Source of the DNA: Atopsyche davidsoni
Taxonomy: Eukaryota > Arthropoda > Insecta > Trichoptera > Hydrobiosidae
Assembly: GCA_022113835.1 (NCBI GenBank)
Contig: JAILWY010000002.1
Location: 6,984,501 to 7,048,500 of the forward strand
Length of the DNA: 64,000 nt
Direction: 5' to 3'
Positions within the stretch are counted from its first letter, which is position 1. Every line of letters starts with the position of its first letter. The translations under genes were made by a program, and so were the position numbers. The notes under the pieces were generated by a model. That model searched no databases. It was given only the letters and a program-made list of their open reading frames with translations, and had not been told where the DNA came from. Positions 49,181 to 60,705 of the stretch are shown piece after piece.

Positions 49181-49837
49181 CTCCACTACCGGTGTTGCTA
49201 CCTTCGAAATATAATTAAAACAACCGCAAAATATTTAGCAATTTCTTTGAAACTTTCATTGAAATGTGGCGTTGAATTCAAGCATGGATTTTTTCCGAGT
49301 GAATAATATATAATAAAAAAATACAGTTAATAAATGAAAATTATCTTGCGGGTACCCCAGGACGTTTAATTTTGGAGCATAAATTAGTTTTCATGAATTA
49401 TTTGTACAAGCATTGTAGTAAACTTTAACAATTAACAGCAAATCCATTTAACCCCAAAATTTTGGTATCAAAACTATATTGCGCTATAGAACTTTAAATT
49501 TATTTTTTAATGATAAAAAATACGTCATTTTCAGGGCCACCTTAAAAACATACTGTGTAGCCAATCAGTGGAAAATTAAATGAGTTTATTCTCACTAGCA
49601 TTAATTCATAACAAATTTAATTTAATCACAATTAGGCCCATGTTTACATGCCTCCGGCATCAATTGCCTTTCGTTGCATCCATTCACAACGCCAAAAGCA
49701 CATAAAATTTTCTAAAATAAATATGAAACCAGTTCGTGGCAAGGTTCCATACCGCCAGTCTAGATTGTTACATTCGATAATACGCGCCGGCTTCGGTGTT
49801 TTTTTTTTACAGTACATCGATCATAAATACAAATTAA

Positions 49838-50873
49838 CCCTTTGCACTCGAGAGGTGCGGATTCCGCACCACACGATGTAATGCCGCAACTCGAGTGGTG
49901 CGGATTCCGCACCACATTGTTTGGTGCGGAAATTCGATGTGCGGTGATAACTATTTATGGTTTCTTATCTGGTGATTTCTTGTTTATGTTTATGTGATCT
50001 TGTTCTTTAAAGTTCGTTACTAAGCACTGCCTATATAATTTTACAAAGATCATGTTATCTCCCTTTCAAACTACGCTAAAATTGCTTATCTAAGATTAGT
50101 GCGGCACCATAAAGCGAACTGCATTTTTGGTCTCATTTCGAACTTGACAGCCATGGCAAAATGACTGGATGTGTATCTAATCAACCCATATATTTTTTCC
50201 TTGTACTTCTTATCGTAATAATTCATTTGAAGGTCCTTATTTGCTTAAACTTATATTGCACTGAAGGATAGACTTTTTTCTCCCTCACAATATCAATAAC
50301 CTCTTCATTCACTTATCGAACCATTATTTTGTTTGGTTTATAATATATAATAATATTATGATAATGTGTATCTCACTAAACAGCTGAAGAGAACAGCCGC
50401 TTAATCACTTGCGGTATATGAAAACCTTAGTTCGGCAATTGACTGGAGATTTTCGTCAGACACGTGCTAGAGCTTCACTTCAACCTGCGATTCCGAAAAT
50501 ATCCCTTTAAGTGAAAAGCTGCATAACATTCTAACAGGAGTTAGGAAGGATTGCAAAGTCTGCTATCAAAAAAATAAACCCGGCAAAAGGCATCAAACGA
50601 CATACTTTTGTGATACTTGTCCCGAAAAGCCGGGCATGCATCTCGGCAATTGTTACATGAAATATCATACAAAGCAAAATTACAAAGACTTATGTTTACG
50701 AAATTATCTTCGTAAAGATGTAAATATACATTAAATATTTAAATAAAAAAGTTTTATGGGTTAATTTGTCTGTGTGATCATTTTAAGTTAGAGGTGAAAA
50801 ATTCATCAAAAGTGATACGAAACGCTTCGAGTTGCTGATTAGTCCGCGCGGAAACGGTCTCGAGCGCAAAGGG
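49838..50873 (+). mobile_element. piggyBac-type DNA transposon relic, internally decayed
   Basis: The element is flanked by TTAA on both sides (49834-49837 and 50874-50877), the invariant piggyBac target-site duplication. Its ends are inverted: CCCTTTGCACTCGAGA on the left and the complement of CCCTTTGCGCTCGAGA on the right, 15 of 16 identical. Inside the left end, GGTGCGGATTCCGCACC occurs twice (49854-49870 and 49897-49913) plus a half site near 49922, likely subterminal transposase-binding repeats. Near the right end is the remnant of a transposase C-terminus. At about 1.04 kb it is far too short for a whole transposase gene, so it is a deleted, non-autonomous copy. Confidence 0.9.
50427..50734 (+). 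pseudogene. piggyBac transposase remnant, C-terminal cysteine-rich domain
   Basis: From 50471 to the stop at 50732-50734 one frame is open. It ends with the Cys/His pattern typical of the piggyBac transposase C-terminus: C-x2-C (DCKVC), then CDTC, then a C-x4-H (CYMKYH). This domain binds the transposon ends in known family members. Upstream, from about 50427, a piece reading LVRQLTGDFR lies in a different frame and is separated by a TAG and a frameshift. The catalytic DDD domain is missing altogether. The gene is dead. Confidence 0.85.
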
Positions 50874-51029
50874 TTAACCAAAAAAATACTAATAATAATT
50901 TAACTAAATATTACACAAGGAATTCGAGTATACCGAATATTTAAACTTTTTTTTTATAAAAAAAAAAGTTAAGTTTTTAATTTTATTTATAATACTCGTA
51001 CAGCGATTTCTCTATTACTTCGATGCTCG

Positions 51030-51180
51030 AAGGTGCTGTATATGAATGGTGCATGCAGTCATTATTCGCTAGGACCAGTTACAACGTTACATCCGCCGAG
51101 CGCGTTCAGAAAAGCTCCATTTGTTAGCGCGTTGTGTAACGCTTGCGTAATGTGCTTTCACGAACAAGGTGCATGCGTGA
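51030..51180. promoter_or_regulatory. GC-balanced block
   Basis: Moderately GC-rich (CGCCGAGCGCGTTC), crossed by a 112-codon plus-strand frame that continues into AT-rich, hydrophobic low-complexity sequence. Not called coding. Confidence 0.2.
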
Positions 51181-51529
51181 ACGGGATTGAATTGTATCTA
51201 AACTGGAATCGTTTTACTCTCTTAGCTTTCATATATATATATATAAATTATTTTAAGGGTCTACTTTCTAAAATAGCGACAATAATTGTTAGAAAAAAAA
51301 TTTCATTTAATACACAATGTATTTTAGGTATATTTTATGTGGCTAGTATTTTGTTGTTATTTATATTTTAAAAAAAAAAAACGATATTTTAAGAAGACCT
51401 CCCAAGAATTGTATGGAATTTACCGAAAGGTTAAAAATCGTAAAAACTTATCTCTCAAGAAGCGTTCAATTTCAACCTTAAAAAAGATTGACTGATGAAC
51501 CAGTCAGAGAGACAAAAATACTATAGTTC

Positions 51530-51725
51530 CGCGGCCCATTCATGAGTTCAGCGTTGCTCTCTCCGGTGGACGAGCCCGTCCCAAATATAGGAAGATGGGT
51601 TGATTTAAAATATGAGAGACTTCCGCGTCATCTATTCCTGGCGCGCGGACCTGACGTGACAAGACGGAGGCCCGGACTATTGACACGGGCCTGCCGGTCC
51701 ACCCGTGCAGCCACACATAATTAGA
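51530..51725. promoter_or_regulatory. GC-rich island
   Basis: Begins with GCGGCCCATTCATGAG, another island carrying CATTCAT. No other named motif. Confidence 0.3.
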
Positions 51726-51729
51726 AGCG

Positions 51730-54470
51730 ACTCTGAAAACCAATAATTTAAAAATACAAATGCCGAGATGCGAATGAGCGGTGCGCCCGGTAGACTCCGT
51801 GACTCCAATTATACACGTTGACGAAAACTTAAAACTCCCTGGAATAAATATATTCCACTCACGCCCGGTTTCGAAGCTCCGATCAACGAAAGCAATATTG
51901 ATGAGGCTATCAAATGCGTCACACGGGTTCCATAATGCGCTATTGACGAATATTTATCTGTATACATATACCTAAGTGCAGAATTAATTAAATACAAATA
52001 GACGAATTCACTAAGTTTGAATAATGATTCAGATGGATGATACATTCATCCCACATTGGAAATTTCCACTTTACAATCCTATTATAAAATTTATTATATA
52101 TTTCCATTTTGGGTGATATTTTGTTTTTTTTTACAAATCACAAATGAAATTCGTAACAATTATCACCGAACAATTTGTTGTTTTTATATCATTAGTTAAG
52201 TTTATTGTAAACGTCTAGGTTTCCAATTTACATTTTGATATTTGTTTAACATTTATGACTTGCAGGTTTAAGTATATATACATTGTCGATAGGAAGTTTA
52301 GTGTGTACATATTTAAAAGAGTCCAATTCCTTACTGAGAACACTTTGTATACGCTTTTACAAAGGCGTTCATTACGATAGCATCCACGTCCAAAAAAACA
52401 CAAAACCTCATTTAGTTTTCATCTAGTTTAATGAGAGAGATACTTTACGGCCGCAATCCAAACCCAGAATCCCACACGAAGCCGTTACGTCCCAATAAAA
52501 TGTAAGATCAAACCATTCGTCGGTACAAATATTCAATTTATTTCCTCATATTAAGCCGTTGAGACTTCTAATTGCTGCGTATGAAGGAATTCCCTTTCGG
52601 CGCTTCTCTATCTATGGACCGTTCAATTCCTTTCATACCAATTTGTATTTGATTTAGTGCCTTAGATGTCAAGGCGGCGCTAGAGCCGACACCAAAGACA
52701 ATCCAGGCAGGTCTGGGGTGATATTAATTTCTATTTTATGTGAGGACCGAACTGGACAAAAATACCTGAATGCTCACTCTCCAGTTTTATAGAGACTTTC
52801 ATTTCAAATAAGTAAGAAAATTTATATCTAATGAAACAACGTTTAAATTTGACGCTTATATATAGTATACTAAATATTTAAGACACTAGAAAACGTGTGT
52901 ACATTTAATGTCATTACATTTATTAAGTTATTTCACTACCAACAAGTATCGTTCTAGGAAAGAGAGTATGTTGCCTTGTTTAGAAAACCAATCAACATTT
53001 ACGGTTTCTCATAAAACAATCAGGAACACAAACATACATTCCACGCGAAATGCCAGGGCTCTCAAAAGTTCAAGTAAGTTCATTTCAAAGTCGGATATCC
53101 CTTAGTCCATTTGCATTGTAGCTAAATACGCACAAAAACTTAATTACTGTGATACTTATAGCTGCCATTCAGTGCGATATTTGATTTATATGATATTTCT
53201 ATTGTTAGGCACTGGTTTATCATGGTGAGCCACCAAACTGCGTCAAAGTGTATAGTGTGATGCTACGGGCTAGCTAAATAGACTCAGCTCACGACGCTAG
53301 ATCAATATCTTGTTATTGTGAGTTACGATTTTTAATTTATTTTTGATTCATTGTGAGTCATTTTGATTCAATTTACTTTTTTAAGGTAAAATGAAATATT
53401 GCTACGGAAATGTATAATAGATAACAAAAACAAGCATTTAAGACGTACGCCGACCATTTAACAATAATTCATTGTGATGGTTATTATTCAACGTACTTTT
53501 CATTAATTATTGATACCGTGATAAATAAGACAAATAATAATTTAATAAATGATTTTGAACAAAATTGAATTGGCAAAACAAGCTCATGTAAGCTTGGTGG
53601 TATGAATATTCTCAGCTTGCAACATAAGGACGCTCCTCTGCAGCTGTAATCTGGCCACATCGTAGACAAGGCAGGTGTTCCGAGATTTCCAGTTTGCCCC
53701 TGCGTTCATATGCATCCGAATGGGATCCCAGTCTAGCTGGCTCCGGAGTTGAAACAGAAATAATTAACTCGGGATAGCAGGGGATATCAACTTCATTTCC
53801 GCTTCGGCTAATTAACGAATTCAACGCTAAATTCCGACAAACAATAAACTACGCGTCAGAAGCGGATGTTGAGTAAAATAACAGTTTGGTTGTTAAATGT
53901 CGTTATAAAAAAATTGGATAAATTCCACTTGTACGGTAGTGCTCAGTACGTACACATGAAAGTGAAGCTAGCAGTAATTTTGATATTATAGATTTATTAT
54001 AGAAAAAATATAGTTTTTTAAATTTATAAAACTTGTTTTATATTAAAAAAAAAAAAAAAAAAAACAAGTGCTAGGATTTTTTTACGAAATGTTATGGAAG
54101 AGCAAGACTCGATTCACAAAACAAGCCATTATAATATTTATATCTTATATAGTATGATGTAGATAATACCATAGTCATAATTATCAGGTAAAAAGTCATT
54201 TGGCAAAATTAAGCACTATTTTCACGCTATAAATTGTCGTGTAGCAATACATACGTTGATTTTGATATTTAGTAAATATTTTTCGCACGTTACAGCTGCA
54301 TTTTCGCATTGGAGAATAGCAGCTACAAGGTTTATAGATTATTAGCAAAATATCACCTATATCCTCACATTCTGACTAAATAAATTAAATTACATAAAAT
54401 TAACAGCATTTGAAATGCAATAATATAAATACTGATAGAAGCTGTGCAATTTTTTCGATTTTCATTAGAT
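51730..54470. other. AT-rich spacer
   Basis: AT-rich with a GC-balanced stretch at 52440-52700 and an A20 run at 54045-54064. A plus-strand donor TTCAA|GTAAGTTC near 53070 follows a 45-codon open stretch, but no good acceptor is seen. Nothing is called. Confidence 0.4.
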
Positions 54471-54479
54471 TCGCATTAT

Positions 54480-54650
54480 TGTACCGGGAGTCCAGGGTAA
54501 CGAAGGTAACTCCTGGCCGAGTACTCCGAAGCCGGCGATGCCCGCGGGAAGGCTGATTGCATCTGCCGCCGAGCGATCCTATCAATCCGAGGCGCTTTCT
54601 GATGCCCCGATACCCGCAGGAGAGAGGAGGTATTTCTGGATCACTGCGGT
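54480..54650. promoter_or_regulatory. GC-rich island
   Basis: CpG-containing block, crossed by a minus-strand frame that is not called. Confidence 0.3.
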
Positions 54651-55060
54651 GAGAATATGGAGAATGAGACGCTCTCTTTGACTTTGGACTATGCATATCT
54701 AATCAATATTCATATTCAGTACATAGTTTCAGATTTAAATATACATGACTGATCGCATGGCATTTATAATATTCGTGTGTAAATATTAACATTTGTTTGA
54801 TATCTATATCAACACAAAATGTATTAACAATATTACGATCACTACAATTATAATCAAAATATGCAGGTTTTTTTTATGCCCAACTCTTACATATACGGTT
54901 TTAATACTGCATTCGATCTCTCGACTTACATAGTATGATATAAGTTGGAGTCAATTACAAAATGAAGAGTTTTTCATCTAGCAGTGGTGAGCCGTAGCTT
55001 AAGCGCCACGATAAGCCTACCTTAGTGGAGTACACAAAAAAATAGAGAAAATTAAAAAGT

Positions 55061-55102
55061 GATAGCGTGAGATATGTGTAGATCCACATATCTCACGCTA
55101 TC
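55061..55102. repeat. Perfect 18-bp hairpin
   Basis: Arms 55061-55078 and 55085-55102 are exact reverse complements (GATAGCGTGAGATATGTG) around a 6-base loop (TAGATC). Chance formation is very unlikely. The stem is short for a pre-miRNA; it may be a foldback from a mobile element or a gene-conversion product. Confidence 0.9.
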
Positions 55103-55399
55103 TGTATTTTGTCGCATAAATTACTAACGCGAAGTCGTATGCAGTTTATTATATAAAGTATGAGCAGTATTAATTAGCTAAATGGATATATAGCAAAGTC
55201 GTCAGACTCGTCTGTCTGCCAGTCTGACCGCCACCGCTCAAACATTATGTCAATTTAACCGGAAACAAAGAAGCATTCACGGAGCAATGCTCAAACTCTC
55301 CGGTTTTATTATGATATTGAATCACCATAATTCAAACAATTGAGCCATCAATAACAGTTTTGAATTCAAATTTGAAATGAAATTTAAAAAAATGGTTGT

Positions 55400-55640
55400 A
55401 TTTGGATTAGTGACCGCAGCCGCGGGCAGGCCTGGCGTTACGCAAGCCCCCGCCCCGCCCCGCCCCGCTCGCCCGCTTTATGAATGGAGTTGACAACAGG
55501 AAGCTATCAGTTGAGGCGCGGCTGTGTGCGTGCGGCCCCGCGCGTGTGAGCGCCCCGCCGCCCCACCGCCCCGCTTCTGGGAAGCCATCTCGGATGAAAG
55601 GCTTCGGATAAAGCCCGATCCTCGCAATCGGGATAGGAGA
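55400..55640. promoter_or_regulatory. GC-rich island with GC-box array
   Basis: CCCCGCCCC units repeat four times at about 55448-55467, both an Sp/KLF-type site cluster and a minus-strand G-quadruplex candidate. ATGAATGG occurs near 55481. Confidence 0.45.
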
Positions 55641-55796
55641 GGGTTTGCAAACAAGCAACGGCGTTTATTATGATCATCGGTTGGACTATATATAATAAAA
55701 ATACGACCCGTCTTTGCTAACACTAACTTGCTTATACTAACGATAACAATCAGTCAAATGACGTAAAGTAAATTGTTGTCTAATATGGAATTGTAA

Positions 55797-55837
55797 AGAT
55801 GGTCACCAACCTCCTCTGAGGAGAGACACCTGATGTA
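55797..55837 (+). repeat. LINE 3' tail fragment
   Basis: GATGGTCACCAACCTCCTCTGAGGAGAGACACCTGATG matches the 3' tail of the fossils at 2505 and 26945 nearly base for base. No upstream part of the element is recognisable. A small GC-rich block follows at 55850-55940. Confidence 0.6.
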
Positions 55838-56150
55838 CAAATAGCGCTGCGGGATAGTCGCCCAGGAGCCATCAGGAGGCGGAGCACGCGCGCCCCGCTT
55901 CCTGGCTGCGCCTCGGAGGTGTCGCGGATGTACTCGAGTAGCAGGTAAACAAACGCGACATTGTAAATTAATTTCGGCTCTCGCTTTGTACTATTCTTGA
56001 TGCGCTGAATAAAAAATAGATTTGAATATGAGACAGCAGTAGACTTCCAAGAATATGAGGTAGACTTGTAGATCATATATATCATTTAAGTGCGCTCGGC
56101 CTATGGAGAATGATAAATGGTGTATCTGATGAGAATGTATCAGTTTACCG

Positions 56151-56414
56151 ATGAAGTCAAGTTCATATGAATTGGTGGATTGCGCTGGCCCGGAGCTGGC
56201 AAAGAGAGCACGGAGAACCGAGGGAAGTTCAGAGATGAAGATGGAAGACCGCTTTGCTCTAAACGTGAAAACTCCATGGCGAACGGAATCAAAAGGCTGT
56301 ATTGTAAAGACGGAAAACGACGATGAAATCAAAGAAATGATTCATATTTATAACATATATGACAGCTCAATTATAGAACCGCAGAGCATTCAACGACTCA
56401 GGCCTCACATGTGA
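56151..56414 (+). CDS. 87-codon hydrophilic ORF, unrecognised
   Basis: The ATG at 56151 begins a frame rich in Glu, Lys, Arg and Ser (ARRTEGSSEMKMEDRF near the middle) with no membrane segment. A competing 113-codon minus-strand frame overlaps. The composition is not that of a GC-island artefact, but there are no splice signals, homologues or upstream regulatory match that I recognise. It may be a fragment of a mobile-element ORF, given the LINE tail 300 bases upstream. Confidence 0.2.
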   Translation: MKSSSYELVDCAGPELAKRARRTEGSSEMKMEDRFALNVKTPWRTESKGCIVKTENDDEIKEMIHIYNIYDSSIIEPQSIQRLRPHM

Positions 56415-56579
56415 CGAAATGAAAAAAGCTATCGAAATGAGCTTAAAGTGAAAAAACTGCCGATTTACTCGGTGCAATGTCTAATGGAGATGAGCATCTC
56501 ATTTTTAGTGTCGCATCTTGTTATGAGTAAGTGCACAGCGATCAGGTCGTCAAAAGAACATAAAATTTAAAAGCAAATT

Positions 56580-56920
56580 TGGTAGGTGCACCGAGCGTGT
56601 CTTCTCACGTGGCCGCCTGTAATCACCCCGACGACGCGGGCTGGCGCGGGCTGACGCTGCCTGACGCGGCCTGCCCCGGCGCGGCCGGCCAGGGGCTCCC
56701 ACGCGCCGGGCCGCTCCCGAGAGGAAGTCTCCGAGGCGCCGCGCCTCGCGGTTCCCACCGGCCCGCGGATGCAGGGTGTCTTGGAAATTAACTGCTCGAA
56801 AATCGATCTTAGTGATTCATGGTCGGCTCGCACCGAGCTCACGAGATGGGATCTGCCAGTTTATTGTGAAATACGAGCGGCGGAGCGAGATCTGTAGCAC
56901 GAATTAATCCACGGCCGTGA
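56580..56920. promoter_or_regulatory. GC-rich island
   Basis: High CpG density, with GGCGCGGGCTGACGC-type wording. Frames on both strands are not called. Confidence 0.35.
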
Positions 56921-57059
56921 TGGACAGGTGCTGGGAAGCCGTATTAAATTAAATCATATGCATACCTATCTTGATCGAAGCCTAAGTAAGTTGTTATTTA
57001 TTTATAGTACTTAATTATTTAAGTTATAATCAAAACTGAATAGTTTAACTGATATTAGT

Positions 57060-57560
57060 GAGAGCTCTTTCGCCTTTGAGGCATAATCAAACTAAAATTG
57101 TAGAACCAGTCAGGTTTAAGTACGCCTAGCAGTGCCATTGGTGGGTTGGGTGAGCATATTCCTGGAAGCGATGGTTCTAGAAGCGTTCTGTTGCTTTTCC
57201 CACCCCTAGGTCATCGAAGGTATTCGGAGAAAGGGATGATTTTTGAGCTATAGAAAGCCCGTCGCCCTCACTAGGTTTACGCCTTATTGCTTCCGTGACA
57301 TAAACACGTGCTAATCTCGTTGGAGACAAACCAGGACCCTCTCAGGCTGAAGAGTAAAGGCGGTAGTTTGAAAACTTTCATTGGGTTGTTAATTTATCAA
57401 AATAGTAGCAAATCCCTTGTGGGGACATCGTAGGCTAATTGATATATTGATAATCTAATACTAGGGGTCAACAGTGAAAGCGGGGGCATCGGATTCTACT
57501 CTCATATAGGGACCCCCTATGGTGTGTTATCCAGCCCTGTGGCCTGGGTCGAGCACAGTG
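57060..57560. repeat. Unclassified GC-balanced stretch, probably an old mobile element
   Basis: Unlike typical spacer this region has balanced base composition but no long frame. It lacks the CpG density of the islands. Words such as GACCCCCTATGGTGTGTTATC resemble retroelement untranslated sequence, but I cannot assign a family. Confidence 0.3.
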
Positions 57561-57699
57561 CTAGTAAAATAGTTGTATCGTAAACCTCCAATCCACTACA
57601 CGCCACACATTTATCTTCACGCGGTTTCAAACAGAGTGGCCCGACAAAGGACACGATCCCTGATACTTTACGAGTTAATAAGACGCATAAACAACATGA

Positions 57700-57990
57700 A
57701 CGGAGTAAATCTGTGCATAATTCATACGCCGGAAACGTCCCCCCGTAGGAAGCGCCCCAGCCGGGGGAGACAGGTAGGCTCGGTGCCCGGGCCTGGTTAC
57801 CGTTAATTGGTTATCTGCCGATGTATCGGGCTGGACTTCCGCGCCTTCGGGTTTCACTTTTGCTGCGTCCATTCATGGGAATTTAGTTTGCGATATAATT
57901 CAGCGAGCGCCGGATGCTGGGCATGAATGATGTAGTAAATACTCCGCGAAATGTAGACCCGATCGACATCCTGGGTTATAATGAGATAAA
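57700..57990. promoter_or_regulatory. GC-rich island
   Basis: Carries GCGTCCATTCATGGG near 57864 and ATGAATGATG near 57924. The first shares GCGTCCATTCA with the islands at 26042 and 32414. Confidence 0.4.
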
Positions 57991-57999
57991 ACAGAGCAT

Positions 58000-58715
58000 A
58001 AATGAAGCGAGCCTAATCGAAGTATGGGATTGAAGTATCTTGAAATTACATTGTTGCGTTTCTTGTTACTTTGGGTCAGTTGACCCGTTAGTTGCAGCGG
58101 GCAGAGCTTCATATTTTTCCATGTAGGTACATGCTATATGAACTTTATATCGTGTAATAAATCTGTTTTCCGCTTAACCGGACAGCTTCTTGCTTCGCTT
58201 ACTAAACTCGTATGTGCTTAAAACAGTGAAACTGATCCGGCTTATGAGGCAACACGTGTTTATTAGTTTTTAAATATAAGGATAAAAATAAAGAGAAGAT
58301 GAAGCACAACTTCACAGAATACATTAAAAAATTTCTTTTTATATAACTACGATATTAATAGGCTAGTTTTTTTATATAAGCTTTTTTCAAAATAAATATA
58401 CATATGAGGAAAATTTTCACAACGTTCAAACGCCTTGAGACGTGATCACAAAATACGTAATTAGTTTGTAAAGTGAGATAAGTTATTGATTTTTAGAAAA
58501 ACGCAAATACTATATATAGCATATTTTTTAAGTAATTGTATTATGTAGAGAAGAAAAATGTATGTTATTATCAAAATAGAGAATATTTCACATTTCTGTT
58601 TCGAATAAAGAGTAATCGCGATAGAGTACGATCTCTTCAACAACATTATATCATCGCCAAAGCCGGCCACGGACGCAGAAGCATCTAAAATTCATTACAA
58701 TTGTTTGATAAAGCG
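58000..58715. other. AT-rich spacer
   Basis: AT-rich, nothing supported. Confidence 0.5.
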
Positions 58716-58719
58716 GACT

Positions 58720-59060
58720 TTCAATCACACCAGTGTTGCCAGCGCCGGGTCTATCTCGTTCCAATCACAATCCAGCGGCTAATTATTGTAAACGAAACAA
58801 TCGAGAATTAACGGTCGGATTTGCATTTGAATCTAGCATTGTTGTCGCCTCTGAATGGCGGGCACTGCGCTTGATTGTTACGGCAAATAAAACGATCTTG
58901 GGTTCCGCCATTTTGGGCTGATTCATCGGGCAGCGCGTCGCCCCGCGTGACGTCACAATGCCCATTCTTCACCTCCCGCATCCTGGGGGAGTCTCGGCGA
59001 GGACGCCAGGAGTACTTCTGCCCGGCTGCAGGCTGCGACTACATTGTACTAAAAGGTATG
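58720..59060. promoter_or_regulatory. Promoter-like island with CRE
   Basis: TGACGTCA at 58948-58955 follows a CCGCCATTTTG YY1/Pho-like site near 58907. It could be a promoter or enhancer; no TATA or clear start is seen. Confidence 0.4.
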
Positions 59061-59203
59061 CACGTGACAATATTGAAAGCTCTATACCTCAAAGTTTCAG
59101 AAAGTATTCAACTTATATAAAGCTGACATAACTATTTTCTTGTGTATATTCTAAATGCGACTATATTCGCACTAATTGCATTTTGTATGCTTGAGCATGG
59201 CTG

Positions 59204-59541
59204 CCATTCTGTACTCTGAGCGTGCGTAAAGGATCGGTAATGAAGTAGTGAGTGGACTTGGAATTATTCTGGAGGGATGTGCTCTGGAAGTACCTTGTCG
59301 AGATGGGGGGGCTCCTGCTATTGTTTTTGTAGCCTACTGCAGAAGGAGGATCGGATCCAAACGCCAGAGCTTTGTAAGGAAAGAATTATATAAGAATGCT
59401 ATTGGGCAGCAACAATATGCAGACTTTTCTTTCCAATAAAAAACTGCGGTGTAGAAAGACCCACCCATTATTTTCCCCTTAGAAAACCATGAACTCTCAG
59501 TGAAATGATCGCTTACCTCTTCTGAGGAGAGGCACTTGATG
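59204..59541 (+). repeat. Dispersed repeat family, copy B
   Basis: Aligns over its length to 47959-48222, with three extra internal segments (for example around the GAGATGGGGGG word near 59303), so this copy is the fuller one. It ends in CTTCTGAGGAGAGGCACTTGATGAAT, the LINE-type tail. Confidence 0.75.
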
Positions 59542-59559
59542 AATATGTGAATAATAATG

Positions 59560-60480
59560 AAGCACAAGTTACGAGTTTTTAAAAAATAATTATGCAAAAA
59601 GTTATAACTTCGTTAATCTTATAATTTATACTTTAGACTTTAAAATATTTATTTATAGTCAAGTCGTTGTTTTTTGACATCAGTGTATTAACTGAATATT
59701 TTTAACATTGACAATTGCCCCAAAACTGTCTGAACTAAATATCATCAGAGAATGTATAAGATGAATGACCAAAAATTCCCTTTAATTTTAACTGATATTC
59801 TCACATGAGAGAAATTAAGCATACCCAAGCATATGCAAACATTCAAGTGAGTATACTTACACTCGAGTTTAAAGTTGTGACTCGCAACCTGATTACCACG
59901 GTAATATTCAAGTACTGGATAAGTAAGTGTCATATCCAACGGATTTAATTACATAAACCAGTCATCAATGAGAAGTTAAGAGATATAAGTTGGATTTACC
60001 ATAACGAGATTAATCAACGTATATTACGATACTGTCACATCCTCTTTAATATTCGACGACGTTCAATTTAAAAGGACTACATATAAACATAATAATTTTA
60101 TTTATAAAAGTTATTTTAATATAGGTGTTTGCAATATTGGAATAAGCTGATTATTTCACGAACGTAACGTCTTTTTTAGTTAATGGTTGATTTATTCAAT
60201 ATACTCGAAGTAACATCTCCTTCATCGCCATTGTGATAATAGTCAAGTAAAACGAAATCTTTAACAAAGTCAGCAGTTTTTATGTTTCATTTCTTATTCT
60301 GGGCAAAAATTACACAATAATGTTTCAGGAGGGCTTCCCTGGAGTATGGCGCGTATAATGTTCAATTAACCGATCTCAATTGAATGTATCTTGCAAATTA
60401 CCTGCATTATGATGCATATGGAGAAAGGGTTTGTTTTTCGGCAAGTTAACTTTCTAGTTTTTAATTGCATTTTTTTTTTC
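59560..60480. other. AT-rich spacer, likely intron
   Basis: AT-rich. If the exon at 60490 is real this is part of the preceding intron. A TTTCAG near 60330 is followed by only a short open stretch. Confidence 0.35.
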
Positions 60481-60489
60481 CTTTTCAAG

Positions 60490-60545
60490 CCTACCTTGAT
60501 CCTGATTTGACTGATTGGTGGACAGATAAAACATATATGAAGCAA
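60490..60545 (+). CDS. Penultimate exon of an unidentified gene
   Basis: A long pyrimidine tract (TTTTTTTTTCCTTTTCAAG) ends at 60489. The exon reads, after two bases completing a codon, YLDPDLTDWWTDKTYMKQ, and ends in CAA|GTGAG at 60545/60546. The 56-nt length gives phase 1 in and phase 0 out. It joins in frame to the segment at 60706. The peptide is acidic and aromatic with a Trp pair. I do not recognise the protein. Upstream exons, which must end one base into a codon, were not found with confidence, so the preceding intron may be long. Confidence 0.55.
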
Positions 60546-60705
60546 GTGAGATTTTATACTTTCAACTAATATCTAACTGATTATGTAAAAAAAAAGTTCA
60601 ATGAATAATGAAAATTAATTGATATTTAATTTTCTGCATGATTTAGAATGACCTTTCATAATAATTTAATCATTTATTGCTATCATAATGTTTGTTTTTT
60701 TCCAG

